Source: Massilia agilis (GTDB taxonomy: Bacteria > Pseudomonadota > Gammaproteobacteria > Burkholderiales > Burkholderiaceae_D). Taken from it: a DNA stretch of 64,000 nt. A program made the translations under genes and the position numbers. The notes under the pieces are model-generated. The model worked only from the letters and a program-made list of their open reading frames with translations. It was not told the origin of the DNA and did no database searches. Each line of letters opens with the position of its first letter. The stretch's first letter is position 1. The DNA lies in contig NZ_JANUHB010000003.1 in the NCBI RefSeq assembly GCF_024756255.1, positions 310,001-374,000 of the forward strand. The letters are read 5' to 3'. Of the stretch, positions 8,113-16,646 are shown piece after piece.

Positions 8113-9525
8113 ATGAGCGCCGTACTGAAAGACATCAAAGACTTCCTCGTTGCCGACATCTCCCTGGCCAGCTGGGGCGAGAAGGAAATCCGCATCGCCG
8201 AAACCGAAATGCCGGGCCTGATGGCGATCCGCGAGGAATATGCCGCCAGCCAGCCGCTCAAGGGCGCGCGCATTGCCGGTTCCCTGCACATGACGATCCA
8301 GACCGCGGTCCTGATCCGCACGCTGGAAGCGCTGGGAGCCCAGGTGCGCTGGGCTTCGTGCAACATCTACTCGACCCAGGACCACGCCGCCGCCGCGATC
8401 GCCGCCGCCGGCACCCCGGTGTTCGCCGTCAAGGGCGAAACCCTGGACGAATACTGGGAATACACCCACCGCATCTTCGAGTGGCCGGGCGAAGAGCATG
8501 CGAATATGATCCTCGACGATGGCGGCGACGCCACCCTGCTGCTGCACCTGGGCGTGCGCGCCGAGAAGGACATCGCGGTGCTGGCCAACCCGGGCTCGGA
8601 AGAAGAGATTTGCCTGTTCAACGCGATCAAGGGCCGCCTGGCGCGCGATCCGCAGTGGTACTCCAAGCGCCTGCCGTGTATCAAAGGCGTCACCGAGGAA
8701 ACCACCACCGGCGTGCACCGCCTGTACCAGATGCACAAGGACGGCAAGCTGGCCTTCCCGGCGATCAACGTGAACGATTCGGTCACCAAGTCCAAGTTCG
8801 ACAACCTGTACGGCTGCCGCGAATCGCTGGTGGACGGCATCAAGCGCGCCACCGACGTGATGGTCGCCGGCAAGGTCGCCGTGATCTGCGGCTACGGCGA
8901 CGTGGGCAAGGGCTCGGCCCAGGCCATGCGCGCGCTGTCGGCCCAGGTGTGGGTCACCGAGATCGACCCGATCTGCGCGCTGCAGGCGGCCATGGAAGGC
9001 TACCGCGTGGTGACGATGGACTACGCATGCGAACACGGCGACATTTTCGTCACCTGCACCGGCAACTACCACGTGATCACCGAGCAGCACATGCTGCGCA
9101 TGAAGGACCAGGCGATCGTCTGCAACATCGGCCACTTCGATAACGAGATCGAAGTCGCGGCGCTGCGCAAGTACCAGTGGGAGAACATCAAGCCGCAGGT
9201 GGACCACGTGATCTTCCCGAGCGGCCGCCGCATCATCCTGCTGGCCGAAGGCCGCCTGGTGAACCTGGGCTGCGCGACCGGCCACCCGTCCTACGTGATG
9301 AGCTCGTCGTTCGCGAACCAGACCATCGCCCAGATCGAGCTGTTTACCAACACCGCCGAGTACCCGGTTGGCGTCTACACCCTGCCCAAGAAGCTGGATG
9401 AGAAGGTCGCCCGCCTGCAACTGAAGAAGCTCAACGCTCAGCTGACCGAGCTGACCGAAGAGCAAGCCACGTACATCAACGTGAGCCAGGAAGGCCCGTA
9501 CAAGCCGGACCACTACCGCTACTGA
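8113..9525 (+). CDS. ahcY: S-adenosylhomocysteine hydrolase
   Basis: Reversibly cleaves SAH, the inhibitory by-product of methyl transfer, to adenosine and homocysteine; NAD-dependent cytosolic tetramer. The 470-residue length includes the insertion typical of proteobacterial enzymes. Visible are [19 protein letters not shown] near residue 60 (SAHase signature 1), [13 protein letters not shown] near 220, and the Rossmann loop [13 protein letters not shown] near 257 with GxGxxG. The C-terminus ends in KPDHYRY, where the conserved Lys-Tyr closes over NAD of the neighbouring subunit. The ATG at 8113 is chosen over the abutting GTG at 8110 because the AAGGAGGG site is better spaced. It is controlled by the upstream SAH riboswitch and followed by a strong terminator. 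Confidence 0.98.
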   Translation: MSAVLKDIKDFLVADISLASWGEKEIRIAETEMPGLMAIREEYAASQPLKGARIAGSLHMTIQTAVLIRTLEALGAQVRWASCNIYSTQDHAAAAIAAAGTPVFAVKGETLDEYWEYTHRIFEWPGEEHANMILDDGGDATLLLHLGVRAEKDIAVLANPGSEEEICLFNAIKGRLARDPQWYSKRLPCIKGVTEETTTGVHRLYQMHKDGKLAFPAINVNDSVTKSKFDNLYGCRESLVDGIKRATDVMVAGKVAVICGYGDVGKGSAQAMRALSAQVWVTEIDPICALQAAMEGYRVVTMDYACEHGDIFVTCTGNYHVITEQHMLRMKDQAIVCNIGHFDNEIEVAALRKYQWENIKPQVDHVIFPSGRRIILLAEGRLVNLGCATGHPSYVMSSSFANQTIAQIELFTNTAEYPVGVYTLPKKLDEKVARLQLKKLNAQLTELTEEQATYINVSQEGPYKPDHYRY

Positions 9526-9534
9526 TCAGCGCGA

Positions 9535-9564
9535 AAGGCACGGCCTGCGCCGTGCCTTTTTTTT
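9535..9564 (+). terminator. Intrinsic terminator after ahcY
   Basis: GGCACGGC (9537-9544), a CTGC loop and GCCGTGCC (9549-9556) are followed by eight T residues. It lies 11 bp after the ahcY stop. metF and the small membrane protein downstream therefore need read-through or their own promoter. Confidence 0.93.
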
Positions 9565-9605
9565 CGACTTAAAATACGAACAACTGCACCCACGAAAGAT
9601 TGTCC

Positions 9606-9950
9606 ATGCGCCTGCTCGTCACCTGGTTGATCAACGCGGCCGCCTTGCTGGCGCTGCCTTACCTGATGCACTCCGTCGTCGTGAGCGACTTCGCTACCGC
9701 GCTGCTCGCCGCCCTGTTCCTGGGGCTGGTCAATACCCTGATCCGTCCCGTACTCGTGTTGCTGACCCTGCCCGTCACCCTGGTGTCGATGGGCCTGTTC
9801 ATCCTGGTGATCAACGCTTTCCTGTTCTGGCTGGTAGCGCAGGCAGTGGAAGGCTTCAATGTGGCCAGCTTCGGCTCGGCCTTCATCGCGGCCATCCTCT
9901 ACAGCATCATCTCGTGGGCGCTTTCTACTCTCATCCTCAAGAATGATTGA
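9606..9950 (+). CDS. Small membrane protein, phage holin superfamily IV / YvlD-like
   Basis: A 114-residue, highly hydrophobic protein with four predicted transmembrane helices (about residues 3-20, 25-47, 50-78 and 88-110). It matches the widespread 'phage holin family' (YvlD, four-TMS) by pattern: NTLIRPVLVLLTLPVTLVSMG is the usual central signature. Despite the name these are chromosomal membrane proteins of unknown function, and there is no prophage here. The ATG at 9606 is used; TTG six bases upstream is possible. The end overlaps the start of metF by 8 nt, so the two are probably translationally coupled. A role linked to the methyl cycle is suggested only by position. Confidence 0.8.
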   Translation: MRLLVTWLINAAALLALPYLMHSVVVSDFATALLAALFLGLVNTLIRPVLVLLTLPVTLVSMGLFILVINAFLFWLVAQAVEGFNVASFGSAFIAAILYSIISWALSTLILKND

Positions 9951-10788
9951 AACGCCAAATTTCAGCATCGAGTTCTTCCCGCCCAAGACTGCCGAGGGCG
10001 TGGAAAAACTGCGCGTCGTCCGGCAAAAGCTGGGCGAACTCCAACCGAAGTATTTTTCCGTGACCTTCGGCGCGGGCGGCAGCACCCAGCAGGGCACGCT
10101 CGACACCGTGCTCGAGATCATGGGTGAAGGCCACCAGGCCGCGCCGCACCTGTCGTGCGTGGGCGGCACGCGCGCCTCGATCCGCGCCATCCTGGCCAAC
10201 TACAAGGCGCATGGCATCAAGCGCCTGGTGGCGCTGCGCGGCGACCTGCCCAGCGGCTACGGCGGCGCGGGCGAACTGCGTTACGCCAATGAGCTGGTCG
10301 AGTTCATCCGGGCCGAGACCGGCGACTGGTTCCACATCGAGGTGGCGGCCTACCCCGAAATGCATCCGCAGGCGAAATCGCCGCAGGACGACCTGCAGAA
10401 CTTTGCCCGCAAGGTGAAGGCGGGGGCGAATGCGGCGATCACGCAGTATTTCTACAACGCCGACGCTTATTTCCACTTCGTCGACAACGCCCGCAAACTG
10501 GGCGTGGACGTGCCGATCGTGCCAGGCGTCATGCCGATTACGAACCACATGCAGCTGGCGCGCTTTTCGGACATGTGCGGGGCCGAGATCCCGCGCTGGG
10601 TGCGCCTGAAGCTGGCCAGCTTTGGCGACGACAGCGCCTCGATCAAGGCCTTCGGGCTGGACGTGGTGACCGAGCTGTGCGAGCGCCTGCTGGCCGGCGG
10701 CGCGCCGGGGCTGCACTTCTACAGCATGAACCAGGCGGCGCCGACCACGGCGATCTGGCAGCGCCTTGTAACACGTCAGGAGACTTAA
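9943..10788 (+). CDS. metF: 5,10-methylenetetrahydrofolate reductase
   Basis: FAD-dependent reduction of 5,10-methylene-THF to 5-methyl-THF, the methyl donor for methionine synthase. The 281-residue length is close to E. coli MetF (296). Visible are NFSIEFFPPK (residues 5-14), PKYFSVTFGAGGST near 38, LRGD near 98, and FITQYFYN-type AAITQYFYNADAY near 165, all family landmarks lining the flavin and folate site. The start at 9943 lies inside the end of the small membrane protein gene. With metK and ahcY it covers three steps of the SAM/methionine cycle, and the folate enzyme 5-formyl-THF cyclo-ligase lies next door on the other strand. Confidence 0.97.
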   Translation: MIETPNFSIEFFPPKTAEGVEKLRVVRQKLGELQPKYFSVTFGAGGSTQQGTLDTVLEIMGEGHQAAPHLSCVGGTRASIRAILANYKAHGIKRLVALRGDLPSGYGGAGELRYANELVEFIRAETGDWFHIEVAAYPEMHPQAKSPQDDLQNFARKVKAGANAAITQYFYNADAYFHFVDNARKLGVDVPIVPGVMPITNHMQLARFSDMCGAEIPRWVRLKLASFGDDSASIKAFGLDVVTELCERLLAGGAPGLHFYSMNQAAPTTAIWQRLVTRQET

Positions 10789-10791
10789 CAC

Positions 10792-10902
10792 CGTCGTCCC
10801 CGCGGAGGCGGGGACCCATAGACCGCTTGCGCGGCCGGCCTGCAGTGAATGGCCGCGTGGCTGTTGCGCTCAGCATGGGTCCCCGCCTCCGCGGGGACGA
10901 CG
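10792..10902. repeat. REP/BIME-like inverted repeat pair
   Basis: CGTCGTCCCCGCGGAGGCGG (10792-10811) and its inverted copy ending at 10902 flank about 50 bp containing ATAGACCGCTTGC, the same inner sequence as in the copy near 7890. It lies between the convergent metF and 5-formyl-THF cyclo-ligase genes, where it may serve as a shared 3' structure. Confidence 0.85.
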
Positions 10903-10922
10903 TGCATAGGGTGTGGCTGCGC

Positions 10923-11549
10923 TCAGCGCACCTGCGAAATCTCGGTCACGATCACATCCAGTGGCACATCATGCGCGGCATGCGCGAACAGCGCCTGCTG
11001 GCACGCATACGCGATCCCCAGCGTGGCCGGCCGCGGCTGGGCCGCCAAGGTGCGGTCGTAGAACCCGCCGCCGTACCCCAGCCGGTAGCCGTCGGCATTG
11101 AACCCCAGGCACGGCACCAGCATCGCCGGCGGCCGCTCGACGAAATGCAAATCGCCCGGCACCTGCACACCCATGCCGTCTGTCACCATCGGGTCGCCCG
11201 GCGTCCATGCCGCGAACGCCAGCGGCGCATCGCGCGACACCACCACCGGCAGCGCCAGTTGCGCGCCTGCCTGCACCAGCTCGGAGTACGCGGCGCGCAA
11301 GTCCGGCTCGCCATGCACCGGCCAGTACACGCCCAGCACCGACGGCTGCCGGCGCCGCCACCAGGCCACCACCTGCGCACCGATGTGCGCGTCCCACTGC
11401 ACGCGCTTTTCCAGCCCGATCTCGCGCCGCGCCGCCTTGAGCGTTGCGCGCAGCGCGCGCTTGGCCTCGTCGCCATTGCTGCTGGTTACACTTGCACCCG
11501 AGGCTGGCAGCCCGGACGAGCCACATGGTATTCTTGATGCGCCGGTCAT
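10923..11549 (-). CDS. 5-formyltetrahydrofolate cyclo-ligase
   Basis: ATP-dependent conversion of 5-formyl-THF to 5,10-methenyl-THF, recycling the storage form of folate (YgfA/MTHFS family). About 208 residues. KRALRATLKAARREI near the N-terminus is the substrate-binding Arg/Lys helix, and LGYGGGFYDRTL near residue 165 is the glycine-rich ATP and Mg motif. The start is uncertain: ATG at 11549 is used, but roughly 25 residues before KRALR are not conserved, so a later non-ATG start is possible. It is convergent with metF and divergent from the lytic transglycosylase, with start codons only about 35 bp apart. In E. coli ygfA is linked to 6S RNA; no such RNA was recognised here. Confidence 0.9.
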   Translation of the reverse strand: MTGASRIPCGSSGLPASGASVTSSNGDEAKRALRATLKAARREIGLEKRVQWDAHIGAQVVAWWRRRQPSVLGVYWPVHGEPDLRAAYSELVQAGAQLALPVVVSRDAPLAFAAWTPGDPMVTDGMGVQVPGDLHFVERPPAMLVPCLGFNADGYRLGYGGGFYDRTLAAQPRPATLGIAYACQQALFAHAAHDVPLDVIVTEISQVR

Positions 11550-11583
11550 GGTTTGAACGAACCGTACATTGAAAGCTGCATTG

Positions 11584-13641
11584 ATGTTTCCGTCGAAATT
11601 AATCACCGGCGCGATCCTCGCCGCTGCCAGCGCCCTTTGCCTTGCGGGCCAGGTGCCTGATCATGACACGCCCGCCACAAGCGCGCCCGTTCCGGCCGCG
11701 CCGCCCCAACCGGCCCAGGTGGTGGTGCCGCCGGTTGCCGGCGAGGGCGCCCAGCCGGCTGTTCCGAGTGCCACGCCCCAGGCCATCAACCCGCAGGCCG
11801 ACGACGAGACTTTCCTGCTGCTGCGCGAAGCCGCGCGCCAGGATGACGCCGCCAAGGCCAACGCGCTCGCGTCGCGCCTGCCCGGCTACGCCATCCCTTC
11901 CTATGTCGACTATTATCGTCTGAAACCGCGGCTGCGCGAGGCACCGCAGGAAGAAATCCGCGCCTTCCTGCGACGCTGGGATGGCACCGCGATTGCCGAC
12001 CGCCTGCGCAACGACTGGCTGCTTGAACTCGGGCGCCGCCGCGACTGGCCCGCGTTCGACCGCGAGCTGCCGCTGTTCGTGAAGAACGACGACTACCAGG
12101 TCCGGTGCTACGCGCTGCTATCGCGGCTGGCAAAAGGCGAAAAGGTGGCCAGGGACGCACGCGCCTTGCTCACCATGCCGTCCGGCTATGGCGAAGCGTG
12201 CAACGCGCTGCTGGTGCAGCTCGCCCAGGCTGGCCAGTTCACCCAGGCCGACCTGCTCACCCAGCTGCGCCTGGCCGGCGAGATGAATGCCACCGGCCCC
12301 GCGCGCCGCGCCGCGCAACTGCTCGGCGCATCCGAAACCCGCGCCGTGCAGGCGGTGGACCTGCCCGCGCTGGCACTGGCGCGCGGCGTCGGCAAGACCC
12401 CGGCCGAGCACCAGATCTACCTGGTCGCCGTCGGCCGCATGGCGCGCACCAGCCTCAAGCTGGCGGACCTGGCGCTGAAAAAGAACGGCCCCAAGCTGTC
12501 CGCAGAAGAACGCGCGATCGGCTGGTCCAACATTGCGCTGGCCGCCTCGATCGCGCTCTCGCCGGAGGCCTGGGACGACTGGAAGAAGGCCGCCGGCGCG
12601 CCGCTGTCGGCCGACCAGCTGCAGTGGAAGACGCGCATCGCGCTGCGCCAGGGCGACTGGAAGACGGTGCGCACCACCATCGAGGCCATGCCCGCGCCGC
12701 TGCGTGACGACCCGGCATGGGTATATTGGCGCGGCCGCGCGCTGCTGGCGCAGGGCGAGCGCGAGGATGCGCAGGACCTGTTCCGCCGCATCGCCGACCA
12801 GAACAGCTTCTATGGCCAGCTCGCGATGGAAGAGCTGGGCCAGCAGGTGACGATTCCGCCAGCGGCCCGGCCGCCGACCCCGGCCGAGATGGCGCAGGTG
12901 GCGGCCAACCCCGACTTCCAGCGCGCGCTCAAGTTCTATGCCTTGCGCCTGCGCTTTGAAGGCACGCGCGAATGGAACTGGGGCCTGCGCGGCTACAACG
13001 AGCGCCAGCTGCTGGCCGCCGCCGAGTTCGCGCGCAGGAACAACATCCTCGACCGGATGATCAATACCTCCGAGCGTACCCGCACCGAGTTCGACTACAC
13101 CCAGCGCTTCCCCGATCCGCACGACGACATCATGCACCCGACGGCGCAGGGCCTGGGGCTGGACAAGGCCTGGGCCTACGGCCTGATCCGCCAGGAGTCG
13201 CGCTTCATCTCCGACGCCCAGTCGGGCGTGGGCGCGTCCGGCCTGATGCAGGTGATGCCGTCCACCGGCAAGTGGGTGGCGGCCAAGATCGGCCTGACCG
13301 AATTCGTGCATGGCATGCTCAACGACCTGAAGACCAATATCACCCTCGGCGCCAACTACATGAGCATGGTGCTGGCCAACGCCGAGGGCTCGCAGGTGCT
13401 GGCCACGGCCGCCTACAACGCCGGCCCGGGCCGCGCGCGCGCCTGGCGCGGCACGCTCGCCGCGCCAATGGAAGGCGCGATCTTCGTCGAGACGATTCCC
13501 TTTACCGAAACACGCAACTACGTGCGCAACGTGATGTCGAACGCGACCAACTACGCGGCCCTGTTCGACAAGCGCCCGCAGTCGCTCAAGGCCCGGCTCG
13601 GCACGATCACGCCGCGCGGGCAGAACAATCTTCTCCCCTGA
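11584..13641 (+). CDS. Soluble lytic murein transglycosylase (Slt70-like)
   Basis: A periplasmic enzyme of 685 residues that cleaves peptidoglycan between MurNAc and GlcNAc, forming 1,6-anhydroMurNAc. A signal peptide (residues 1-22, ending near LCLAGQ) is followed by a Pro-rich linker. A long alpha-superhelical U-domain (about 70-500) precedes a C-terminal SLT catalytic domain. The catalytic Glu is E538 in LIRQESRF, followed by SGVGASGLMQVMPST and LATAAYNAGPGRA, the three SLT signatures. Length and order match Slt70. ATG 11584 is preferred over TTG 11569 because it opens directly with the signal peptide. The following genes are on the same strand and closely spaced, so a long transcript through cca is possible. 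Confidence 0.94.
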   Translation: MFPSKLITGAILAAASALCLAGQVPDHDTPATSAPVPAAPPQPAQVVVPPVAGEGAQPAVPSATPQAINPQADDETFLLLREAARQDDAAKANALASRLPGYAIPSYVDYYRLKPRLREAPQEEIRAFLRRWDGTAIADRLRNDWLLELGRRRDWPAFDRELPLFVKNDDYQVRCYALLSRLAKGEKVARDARALLTMPSGYGEACNALLVQLAQAGQFTQADLLTQLRLAGEMNATGPARRAAQLLGASETRAVQAVDLPALALARGVGKTPAEHQIYLVAVGRMARTSLKLADLALKKNGPKLSAEERAIGWSNIALAASIALSPEAWDDWKKAAGAPLSADQLQWKTRIALRQGDWKTVRTTIEAMPAPLRDDPAWVYWRGRALLAQGEREDAQDLFRRIADQNSFYGQLAMEELGQQVTIPPAARPPTPAEMAQVAANPDFQRALKFYALRLRFEGTREWNWGLRGYNERQLLAAAEFARRNNILDRMINTSERTRTEFDYTQRFPDPHDDIMHPTAQGLGLDKAWAYGLIRQESRFISDAQSGVGASGLMQVMPSTGKWVAAKIGLTEFVHGMLNDLKTNITLGANYMSMVLANAEGSQVLATAAYNAGPGRARAWRGTLAAPMEGAIFVETIPFTETRNYVRNVMSNATNYAALFDKRPQSLKARLGTITPRGQNNLLP

Positions 13642-13654
13642 CCAGCGAGGTCCC

Positions 13655-14620
13655 ATGCGAGACATGACGGTGGTGGTGTTCGGCGGCTCCGGCTTCATCG
13701 GCAGCCATCTGGTGGCGCAGCTGGCGGCCGAGGGCGTGCGCGTGCTGGTGCCCACGCGGCGCTATGAAAACGGCAAGCACCTGATCCCGCTGCCCGGCGT
13801 GGACGTGGTCGAGGCCGACATGTACGACCCGGCCACGCTGCGCGAGCTGGTGCAGGGGCGCCACGCCGCGATCAACCTGGTGGGCTTGCTGCACTCGCGC
13901 CGCGGCACGCCGTGGGGGCCGGACTTCCAGCGCGCCCACGTGGAGCTGCCCAAGAAGATCGTGGACGCCTGCGCGCTCGAAGGCGTGCCGCGCTACCTGC
14001 ACATGAGCGCCCTGGGCGCCGACCGCGACGGCCCGTCGATGTACCAGCGCTCCAAGGCCGAGGGCGAGGTGATGGCGCGCAGCCACCCCGAAGTGGCGGC
14101 CACCATTTTCCGGCCGTCGGTGGTGTTCGGCCCCGAGGACAACTTCATGAACATGTTCGCGCGGCTGCAGCGCTTTTTGCCGGTGATGCCGCTGGCCTGT
14201 GCAACCGCGACCTTCCAGCCGGTGTACGTGGGCGACGTCGCCAGCGCATTCCGCCATGCGCTGGCCAACCTGCGCACGCGCCACCTGGTGTTCCACCTGG
14301 GCGGGCCGCAGATCTACACGCTGGCCGAGCTGGTGCGCCTGGCCGGCCGCTATTCCGGGCACGAGCGCCCGATCCTCGAGCTGCCCGACTGGGCGGGCTA
14401 CCTGCAGGCCATGCTGTTCGAGCTCCTGCCCGGCAAGCCCCTTATGAGCCGTGACAACCTCGACTCGATGCGGGTGGATAACGTGATCGACCCGGCGATC
14501 CAGGCCTTGACAGCCGACACGCTGGGAATCAAGCTCACAGCCCTTGAAGCGGTGGCGCCGCTCTACCTGGCCCCGCCGGTCGAACGGCTGGACCGCTTCC
14601 GTGCCCGCGCCGGGCGCTAA
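13655..14620 (+). CDS. NAD-binding epimerase, complex I NDUFA9-like family
   Basis: A 321-residue extended short-chain dehydrogenase of the atypical NDUFA9-like group. The Rossmann motif VVVFGGSGFIGSHLV is at residues 6-20. YQRSKAEGE near 130 provides the YxxxK pair, and RPSVVFGPEDNF near 150 is a group signature. Bacterial members resemble the mitochondrial complex I accessory subunit NDUFA9 but have no settled substrate; quinone biosynthesis or nucleotide-sugar roles have been suggested for relatives. It starts 14 bp after the transglycosylase stop, with GCGAGG upstream, and is followed 15 bp later by a GST gene. No complex I gene is nearby. Confidence 0.85.
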   Translation: MRDMTVVVFGGSGFIGSHLVAQLAAEGVRVLVPTRRYENGKHLIPLPGVDVVEADMYDPATLRELVQGRHAAINLVGLLHSRRGTPWGPDFQRAHVELPKKIVDACALEGVPRYLHMSALGADRDGPSMYQRSKAEGEVMARSHPEVAATIFRPSVVFGPEDNFMNMFARLQRFLPVMPLACATATFQPVYVGDVASAFRHALANLRTRHLVFHLGGPQIYTLAELVRLAGRYSGHERPILELPDWAGYLQAMLFELLPGKPLMSRDNLDSMRVDNVIDPAIQALTADTLGIKLTALEAVAPLYLAPPVERLDRFRARAGR

Positions 14621-14635
14621 CAACAAGAGAGAACA

Positions 14636-15352
14636 ATGCAGACCATCGAACTTGATCCGACCCTGTCGCACACCCTCGAGCAGGCCCGCCGGCCCGGCCT
14701 GACCCTCGTCATCGGCAACAAGAACTACTCCTCGTGGTCGATGCGCCCGTGGGTGGCCGCAACGGCGTTCGGCATCCCGTTCACCGAAGTGCGCGTGCTG
14801 CTCGACCAGCCCGACACCGCCGCCAACATCGCGCGCTATTCCAGCGCCGGCCGGGTGCCGGTGCTGCTGGCGGGCGACATGACGATCTGGGACAGCCTGG
14901 CCATCTGCGAATACCTGGCCGAGCAGTTCCCCGACAAGCACATGTGGCCGCAGGACGTGGCCGCGCGCGCGCTGGCGCGCTCGGTCGTGGCCGAGATGCA
15001 CTCGGGCTTTGCCGCGCTGCGCACCGCGATGACGATGAACATCAAGGCCAGCCTGCCGGGACGCGGCCGCACCGCCGAGGCGCAGGCCGACATCGGCCGC
15101 ATCTGCGAGATCTGGGAAGAGTGCCTGGCGCGCTTTGGCCACCGCGGTTTCCTGTTCGGCGAGTTCTCGATCGCGGACGCGTTCTACGCGCCGGTGGTCA
15201 TGCGCTTCAAAACCTATGGCGTGGCGCTCGCGCCGGCGCTGCAGGCCTACTGCGACCGCATGCTGGCCCATCCCGCCGTCGCGCGCTGGGTCGAGGAAGC
15301 GCTCGCCGAAACCGAGGTCGCCGGCGCCCACGAAGACGAGCTGCCGGACTGA
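14636..15352 (+). CDS. Glutathione S-transferase family protein
   Basis: A 238-residue two-domain GST. The N-terminal thioredoxin-like domain begins at [20 protein letters not shown] (about residues 24-43), where the SSWSMRP segment holds the likely catalytic Ser. [23 protein letters not shown] near 80 contains the cis-Pro and the glutathione-binding D-S pair. The C-terminal helical domain contains [16 protein letters not shown]. There is no signal peptide, so it is cytosolic. Conjugation or reduction of electrophiles is the general role; the substrate is unknown. The stop overlaps the start of cca by one base (TGATG), so the pair is translationally coupled. Confidence 0.88.
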   Translation: MQTIELDPTLSHTLEQARRPGLTLVIGNKNYSSWSMRPWVAATAFGIPFTEVRVLLDQPDTAANIARYSSAGRVPVLLAGDMTIWDSLAICEYLAEQFPDKHMWPQDVAARALARSVVAEMHSGFAALRTAMTMNIKASLPGRGRTAEAQADIGRICEIWEECLARFGHRGFLFGEFSIADAFYAPVVMRFKTYGVALAPALQAYCDRMLAHPAVARWVEEALAETEVAGAHEDELPD

Positions 15353-16590
15353 TGAAAACCTACGTGGTCGGCGGCGCGGTGCGCGACGAGCTGCTCGGGC
15401 TGCCCGGCTCGGATCGTGACTGGGTGGTGGTGGGCGCCACGCCCGACGACATGCTCAAGGCCGGCTTTCGCCCGGTGGGCAAGGACTTCCCGGTATTCCT
15501 GCACCCGGACACGCAGGAGGAATACGCGCTCGCCCGCACCGAGCGCAAGACCGCGCCCGGCTACCACGGCTTCGTGTTCCACACCGCGCCCGACGTCACG
15601 CTCGAGGACGACCTGGTACGGCGCGACCTGACCATCAATGCGATGGCGCGCGCCGACGACGGCGCCATCGTCGACCCCTACGGCGGCCGCGCCGACCTTC
15701 AGGCGCGCCTGTTCCGCCACGTCTCGCCCGCGTTTGCCGAAGACCCGGTGCGCATCTTGCGCGTGGCGCGCTTTGCCGCGCGCTTTCCCGAATTTCGCGT
15801 GGCCGGCGAAACCGTCGCGCTGATGCGCCAGATGGTCGAGGCAGGGGAGGTCGATGCGCTGGTACCCGAACGCGTGTGGCAGGAGATCGCGCGCGGGCTG
15901 ATGGAACAGCGCCCGTCGCGCATGTTCGAGGTGCTGCGCGAGTGCGGGGCGCTGGCGCGCATCCTGCCCGAGCTTGACGCGCTGTGGGGCGTGCCGCAGC
16001 CGGCCCAGCACCATCCGGAGGTGGACACCGGCGTGCACATGCTCCTGGTGATCGACTACGCGGCTGAGCGGCGCTTCGAGCTGCCGGTGCGCTTTGCCGC
16101 GCTGATGCACGACCTGGGCAAGGGCATCACGCCCGAGGAAGGCTGGCCCAGCCACCACGGGCACGAGGGGCTCGGGACCAAGCTGGTGGCGGCCCTGTGC
16201 AAGCGCCTGCGCGTGCCCAACGACTGCCGCGACCTGGCCGTGATGGCCGCGCGCGAGCACGGGAACGTGCACCGCGCGCTCGAACTGCGGCCCAACACCA
16301 TCGTCACCCTGTTCGAGCGCACCGACGCCTTCCGCAAGCCCGAGCGCTTTGCGCAGATGCTGCTGGTGGCCGAGTGCGACTACCGCGGCCGCGGCCACGA
16401 CGCGCACGAGATGCGCACCCGGCCGTACCCGCAGGCGGCGCACCTGTCGCGCGCGCTTGCCGCCGCGCGCGCCGTCAATGCCGGCGAAGTGGCCGCGCGC
16501 TACGTTGATAACAAAGACAGGATTCCCGAGGCGATCCACGCCGCGCGCGTGGCCGCGGTGAAGGCCGCGTTGCACGATCCACGATACTGA
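15352..16590 (+). CDS. cca: Multifunctional CCA protein (tRNA nucleotidyltransferase)
   Basis: Adds or repairs the 3'-CCA of tRNAs. The 412-residue length equals that of E. coli Cca. The class II nucleotidyltransferase head starts [16 protein letters not shown] with catalytic D21 and D23 in [16 protein letters not shown] near 95 and [15 protein letters not shown] near 130 are further family motifs. A C-terminal HD domain (ALMHDLGKG near 245, HHGHEGLG) carries the phosphatase/phosphodiesterase activities of the gammaproteobacterial/betaproteobacterial form. It overlaps the upstream GST stop by one base. All four tRNAs in this window already encode CCA, so here Cca is chiefly a repair enzyme for them. 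Confidence 0.97.
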   Translation: MKTYVVGGAVRDELLGLPGSDRDWVVVGATPDDMLKAGFRPVGKDFPVFLHPDTQEEYALARTERKTAPGYHGFVFHTAPDVTLEDDLVRRDLTINAMARADDGAIVDPYGGRADLQARLFRHVSPAFAEDPVRILRVARFAARFPEFRVAGETVALMRQMVEAGEVDALVPERVWQEIARGLMEQRPSRMFEVLRECGALARILPELDALWGVPQPAQHHPEVDTGVHMLLVIDYAAERRFELPVRFAALMHDLGKGITPEEGWPSHHGHEGLGTKLVAALCKRLRVPNDCRDLAVMAAREHGNVHRALELRPNTIVTLFERTDAFRKPERFAQMLLVAECDYRGRGHDAHEMRTRPYPQAAHLSRALAAARAVNAGEVAARYVDNKDRIPEAIHAARVAAVKAALHDPRY

Positions 16591-16646
16591 ACGCGGCCGG
16601 TCTGTTATCCTCTGTCGCTGTATTGTTGTGGTTGCGGGAGGATGCG

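Noticed and set aside
9606..9950. Prophage remnant suggested by the 'holin' family name
   Set aside because: The family is widespread on chromosomes and no other phage gene, integrase or att site is nearby.
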